Shown: piece by piece, positions 62,501 through 64,000 of the stretch
Layout of the letters: every line of letters begins with the position of its first letter
Position numbering within the stretch: position 1 is the first letter of the stretch
NCBI GenBank assembly: GCA_019925095.2
Contig: CM034390.1
Location: forward strand, 3,149,501-3,213,500
DNA: 64,000 nt
Direction of reading: 5' to 3'
From: Dendrolimus kikuchii
Lineage: Eukaryota > Arthropoda > Insecta > Lepidoptera > Lasiocampidae
The notes under the pieces: generated by a model
What the model was told of the DNA's origin: nothing
What the model saw: the letters and a program-made list of their open reading frames with translations, nothing else
Databases searched by the model: none
Made by a program: the position numbers and the translations under genes

Positions 62501-62579
62501 TCAACACTTTGTATACCTCGTTCACCGTTTCATACATTCCCGCACTCATCAGCTCACTCGCCGCGTGCTCCAGCAGTGC
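50354..62579 (-). CDS. Zir: DOCK6/7/8-type Rho-GTPase exchange factor (Zir homologue), 3' part with DHR2 domain
   Basis: Eight - strand exons (62579-62449, 59681-59510, 57877-57697, 56837-56710, 55274-55209, 54472-54356, 52157-52069, 50534-50354) join in one frame to give 354 residues and a TAG stop. Diagnostic blocks in order are [139 protein letters not shown] and [12 protein letters not shown]. These match the DOCKER/DHR2 domain, which loads GTP onto Rac/Cdc42-type GTPases; the VNQGPL region corresponds to the loop carrying the nucleotide-sensor valine. The wording fits DOCK6/7/8, represented in flies by Zir, better than DOCK1-5 or DOCK9-11. The N-terminal part, including DHR1, must lie beyond 64000. 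Introns are full of repeats. Confidence 0.93.
50585..50830. repeat. Lepidopteran repeat fragment (CCCGCGACTTCGTCC type)
   Basis: ATGCCCGCGACTTCGTCCAC, then two GGAAAATTCCCA...GGGATAAAAA blocks; ends at the PLE palindrome's target site. Confidence 0.55.
50842..51035. mobile_element. PLE-derived palindrome without coding body, 12-bp TSD
   Basis: A 194-bp insertion flanked by a perfect CACACACAATCA duplication (50830-50841 and 51036-51047). It consists only of the two inverted PLE ends joined at GTGATCACGGCCGTGATCA near 50929-50947. Compared with the copy at 48541-49539 it lacks all internal sequence. It lies in the Zir intron between the last two exons. Confidence 0.85.
52069..52157 (-). CDS. 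Zir: Zir exon: [29 protein letters not shown]
   Basis: 29 codons plus two bases. The [13 protein letters not shown] block aligns with DOCK7 NKLRLCFKDFTKR. Acceptor tgttcag, donor gtaagt. Confidence 0.92.
52350..52580 (+). repeat. Dispersed repeat I, copy 1
   Basis: GGCAACTAGGCCTTTAAGCC through CACATTTGACTATACAGTTC to TTTTTAGAAAATAAAACTG; repeated with changes at 53712-54010. Confidence 0.7.
53202..53611 (+). mobile_element. Helitron-like element F in a Zir intron
   Basis: AATAA/TCTATATATATATAAT to GCCGGGTCAGCTAG/T, the cleanest Helitron-type ends of the three. Confidence 0.68.
53620..54140 (+). repeat. Dispersed repeat H with repeat I inside
   Basis: The outer parts (53620-53700 and 54005-54135) match 5830-6185, including AATTGCATAATATGTGACAT and TGTGTGACGTCATTTGTGGA; the middle (53712-54005) is repeat I. 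It also supplies the empty site for the MITE at 5861. Confidence 0.65.
54356..54472 (-). CDS. Zir: Zir exon: [15 protein letters not shown]...[12 protein letters not shown]
   Basis: 39 codons, phase 0 on both sides. Carries the DHR2 helix-10 insert region with the expected nucleotide-sensor valine (VNQGPL). Acceptor gttatag, donor gtcagc. Confidence 0.93.
54600..55130. repeat. Lepidopteran dispersed repeat (GATTCACGTAAAAACTA type)
   Basis: TCAGGATTCACGTAAAAACT ATTGGGCCGATT, two GCGCCACCTA(C/T)CGGTTCCAA blocks and a TATACTTATATAAGATAGAT end. Pieces of the same group: 41945-42021, 50585-50830, 51105-51245, 56985-57245. Confidence 0.55.
55209..55274 (-). CDS. Zir: Zir micro-exon: [22 protein letters not shown]
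   Basis: 66 bases, 22 codons, phase 0 on both sides. [13 protein letters not shown] is nearly identical to vertebrate DOCK7. Acceptor atttacag, donor gtaaaa. Confidence 0.9.
55536..56634 (+). repeat. 20-bp minisatellite in a Zir intron, ~55 units
   Basis: Unit close to GGAGGTCGGTGCCATTTATT. Two higher orders are visible: a ~219-bp block repeated (55621 and 55840 start equivalent points) and a 60-bp block repeated four times from 56221. As 20 bp x 3 = 60, all three + frames are open for hundreds of bases, giving false ORFs of up to 177 codons. Confidence 0.95.
56710..56837 (-). CDS. Zir: Zir exon: [18 protein letters not shown]...[17 protein letters not shown]
   Basis: Completes a split Lys codon, then 42 codons including the invariant KRKTILTT and FPYVKTR motifs. 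Acceptor ttgtccag, donor gtgggc. The 20-bp minisatellite ends about 75 bp beyond its donor. Confidence 0.93.
56985..57245. repeat. Lepidopteran repeat fragment (GATTCACGTAAAAACTA type)
   Basis: AGGATTCACGTAAAAACTAC, ...TTTTTATCCCGAGAATCCCG on the + strand; non-coding. Confidence 0.5.
57331..57455 (-). mobile_element. RTE-type LINE fragment B in a Zir intron, 8-bp TSD
   Basis: Last ~110 bp of B. TSD ATCAAATT at 57323-57330 and 57456-57463. Confidence 0.82.
57697..57877 (-). CDS. Zir: Zir exon: NFYGQRFG...[20 protein letters not shown]
   Basis: 60 codons plus one base. Contains the [12 protein letters not shown] strand and the [10 protein letters not shown] segment. Acceptor gtatcag, donor gtgagt. 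Confidence 0.92.
57958..58960. mobile_element. Repeat J in a Zir intron, with two insertions
   Basis: Matches 26310-26800 in pieces: 57965-58045, 58245-58320 and 58627-58960. It is interrupted by an unidentified 200-bp stretch and by the MITE at 58321-58626. Confidence 0.6.
58321..58626. mobile_element. MITE with 29-bp inverted ends
   Basis: TIRs 58321-58349 and 58598-58626 match at 27 of 29 positions and start GTTACGTCACGTAC. It interrupts repeat J (…AGTGTAGGA / AGGACTATTG…). Inside is a hairpin GTGTTGTAC/GTACAACAC near 58397-58424. Confidence 0.8.
59096..59352 (+). mobile_element. tRNA-derived SINE D in a Zir intron
   Basis: CGTGGTACCGTAATGGCTAG head, GGATTCGAATCCTGATC B box, body to GGGCCGTTATTATTTTT; a deletion removes the CAATATGCACA region. 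Confidence 0.8.
59510..59681 (-). CDS. Zir: Zir exon: KLNEAFTRI...[10 protein letters not shown]...[10 protein letters not shown]
   Basis: 57 codons, GC-rich (strong third-position C/G bias) against AT-rich flanks. The [13 protein letters not shown] motif is a DHR2 hallmark. The acceptor ctaaag is weak, with few pyrimidines. Donor gtgaca. Confidence 0.92.
59766..60838 (+). repeat. 106-bp tandem repeat in a Zir intron, ~10 units
   Basis: GACGTTCTAATTTCAAAACA recurs at 59809, 59915, 60021, 60127, 60233, 60339, 60445 and 60551, exactly 106 bp apart; one unit is shortened by ~10 bp near 60655. Units are nearly identical, so the array is young. Confidence 0.95.
61333..61570 (+). mobile_element. 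Retroposon A in a Zir intron, 5'-truncated
   Basis: Starts at GCCAGGTGGTAGGGC, the same internal point as the copy at 39466, and ends in a poly(A) tail. Confidence 0.83.
61745..62357. mobile_element. Lepidopteran AACCGACTTC repeat in a Zir intron
   Basis: Bounded by AAACCGACTTCAAAAA at the left and TTTTTTGAAGTCGGTT at the right (61747 and 62340), with a third inverted copy at 61853-61870. An internal ~163-bp direct duplication (GAAAACTACTGGGCCAAA at 62001 and 62166). Non-coding; class unknown to me. Confidence 0.65.
62449..62579 (-). CDS. Zir: Zir exon: DHR2 lobe A/B ([19 protein letters not shown]...)
   Basis: 43 codons plus two bases, from ALLEHAA to KKLANIH and the first two bases of a Ser codon. 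Acceptor tctatccag, donor gtgagc. Strong similarity to DOCK7 [15 protein letters not shown]. No further exon is seen between here and 64000. Confidence 0.92.
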
Positions 62580-62824
62580 CTGGATAGAAACCACATGTTC
62601 CGACTACAAAGTAATTGTTTAACATACTTTTCTATCAATTTTTTCTTAGAGCTTGAAATTTATTTATAAATAAATCTAAATATTTTTAACACAATTTTAA
62701 AATCTATGTCGTATTCCTAAATATGTGAATACAGGAAATTTAAAATACAGATATAGCATTACATAAATAATAGTATTTCATACAGTAATTTAGATTCTGT
62801 GAAATATGGTTGTTGATAACAAAA

Positions 62825-62941
<117 letters not shown>

Positions 62942-62954
62942 GAATATATATTTT

Positions 62955-63257
62955 ATCCGTGCAGGAACGGAGAAAGAATACAATTTCCTGCGTTGGGGCG
63001 GCCTGTCGTAAGAGGCGACTTAACAACCCACAGCCAGGTGGTAGGGCATTTGCTCGACTGGATGGCTACCACCCCTGGTCTAAAGTATGTCGCCATAACA
63101 ACCTTCAGTTGTGTTCCGGCATTAGTGACCAGGTTCCAGTCTCGCTTAAGAGAGCAGCAGCGCATTTGTAGCATTGTTGGTGTTGCAAATGTCCATAGGC
63201 GATGGTAACCGCTTTCCATCAAGTGCGCTGTCTGCTGATCTCTTGCAATAAAAAAAT
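62955..63257 (+). mobile_element. Retroposon A, full length, next to (TA)n
   Basis: Begins ATCCGTGCAGGAACGG directly after a ~110-bp TA repeat; ends TTGCAATAAAAAAATT. Antisense to Zir. Confidence 0.86.
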
Positions 63258-63462
63258 TAAAAAAATATATGCCAGAGAAATTTGTTGCTCTGATCAATCG
63301 ATTAAACTCTCTAGTGTTGCCATTAAATATATCTAAAATGGAATTATCGTTGACCAGCTCATTATATAGACGACACATTCTGCTCATTGGGTCGTAATAT
63401 GATGGATTCCATCCTCTGAAATTCGTATTTTTATTAAGGCAATTCAAAAGATCTATGCACAT
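63253..63462 (-). other. Open stretch of unknown origin, perhaps a LINE C-terminus
   Basis: Reads MCIDLLNCLNKNTNFRGWNP, then YYDPMSRMCRLYNELVND and DIFNGNTREFNRLIRA before running into retroposon A. It has protein-like composition and an 'RLYNEL...DIF' pattern like some LINE C-termini. Not securely recognised, and no splice sites seen. Confidence 0.3.
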
Positions 63463-63488
63463 TAATAAATAAGAAGAAAATCAATTTT

Positions 63489-63650
63489 TAGCTAGACGTG
63501 TTGCTGGAAGTTTCTGACCGCTTCTTCTCCTTAACAGCAACAACGTTGCGAAGCGGTGTATATAGAATAGGAAGTAAAATTAAATTTTAACTTAATGTAT
63601 GATGACCTTCAAAAAATGTTCTCCAGAGGAAATTATTCTGAATACACCAA
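63489..63650 (+). mobile_element. LINE 3' UTR fragment
   Basis: Near-copy of 6890-7050: TAGCTAGACGTGTTGCTGG and CTTCTTCTCCTTAACAGC, AAGCGGTGTATATAGAATAG. Confidence 0.55.
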
Positions 63651-64000
63651 TTTTAACTTGTCCAATAAATCATTAGATAATCTACTAATGTGTTTATTAC
63701 CATACATTCTTACGACCATAATTATCCAGTTTCCACGCTAGTTAATAAACAAGTCTAGATTGTTTCAAAATTTCCGGCATCTATAGAATTAGATAGTACC
63801 ATCGTTTTACAATTTAAGCTATTTATAATATTTTAAAATAAAATAATATAAATGAAATAAAATGTTTCAACACAGGGCTTAAACATTTTACGAGTTAATC
63901 ATGTTATAAATCGATGCATCAATTGGCAACGTAGGCTTTCTCCTTTATATTGATACAGGAACGACCAAGCGTGAATTTAAAACAAAAGAGATTGTAGTGG

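Overview
This 64-kb window looks like insect, specifically lepidopteran, nuclear DNA. It is AT-rich, the genes have GT-AG introns, and the two recognisable genes have insect counterparts. Most of the rest is interspersed repeats of kinds common in moths and butterflies: tRNA-derived SINEs, a high-copy ~310-bp retroposon, RTE-type and jockey/CR1-type LINE fragments, Helitron-like elements ending in CTAG, a Penelope-like element (PLE) and MITEs. There are no bacterial-style operons, CRISPR arrays or plausible viral genes.

Genes. (1) A complete heterochromatin protein 1 gene lies on the + strand at 35660-40642: five coding exons, 190 aa, chromodomain plus chromoshadow domain. (2) The 3' part of a DOCK-family guanine-nucleotide exchange factor, closest to DOCK6/7/8 and therefore to Drosophila Zir, lies on the - strand at 62579-50354. 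It has eight exons coding 354 in-frame residues of the catalytic DHR2 domain; earlier exons lie beyond the right edge. (3) A probable first coding exon of an unidentified - strand gene is at 32172-32094. (4) A SNF2-ATPase-like fragment with an in-frame TAG is at 42599-42974.

Layout. 1-13 kb: retroposon 'A', RTE fragments 'B', tRNA-like SINE 'C', a short-TIR MITE, a ~99-bp tandem repeat and a reversed PLE copy. 13-24 kb: a dense cluster of A, LINE 3' ends, a 5'-inverted SINE 'D', an RTE fragment with a hairpin 5' end, and two Helitron-like 'F' copies. 24-34.7 kb: A pairs, an LTR-like promoter, a large 'J' retroelement piece, SINE D split by element 'E', nested LINEs and a hAT-type MITE. 34.7-41.6 kb: HP1 and its promoter, with SINE D in intron 2 and two Helitron-like 'K' copies plus an A copy in intron 4. 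41.6-50 kb: SNF2-like fragment, two decayed LINE reverse transcriptases, SINE D and a TSD-flanked PLE with a GIY-YIG endonuclease. 50-64 kb: the DOCK gene, whose introns carry a PLE-derived palindrome, Helitron-like DNA, a 20-bp minisatellite, a 106-bp satellite, MITEs and SINEs.

HP1 packages H3K9-methylated chromatin and the DOCK protein is a cytoplasmic Rho-GTPase activator; they are neighbours, not a functional unit. The most informative non-genic signal is the retroelement insertions. Many have readable 8-15-bp target duplications, and several have inverted or hairpin 5' junctions that record how reverse transcription ended.
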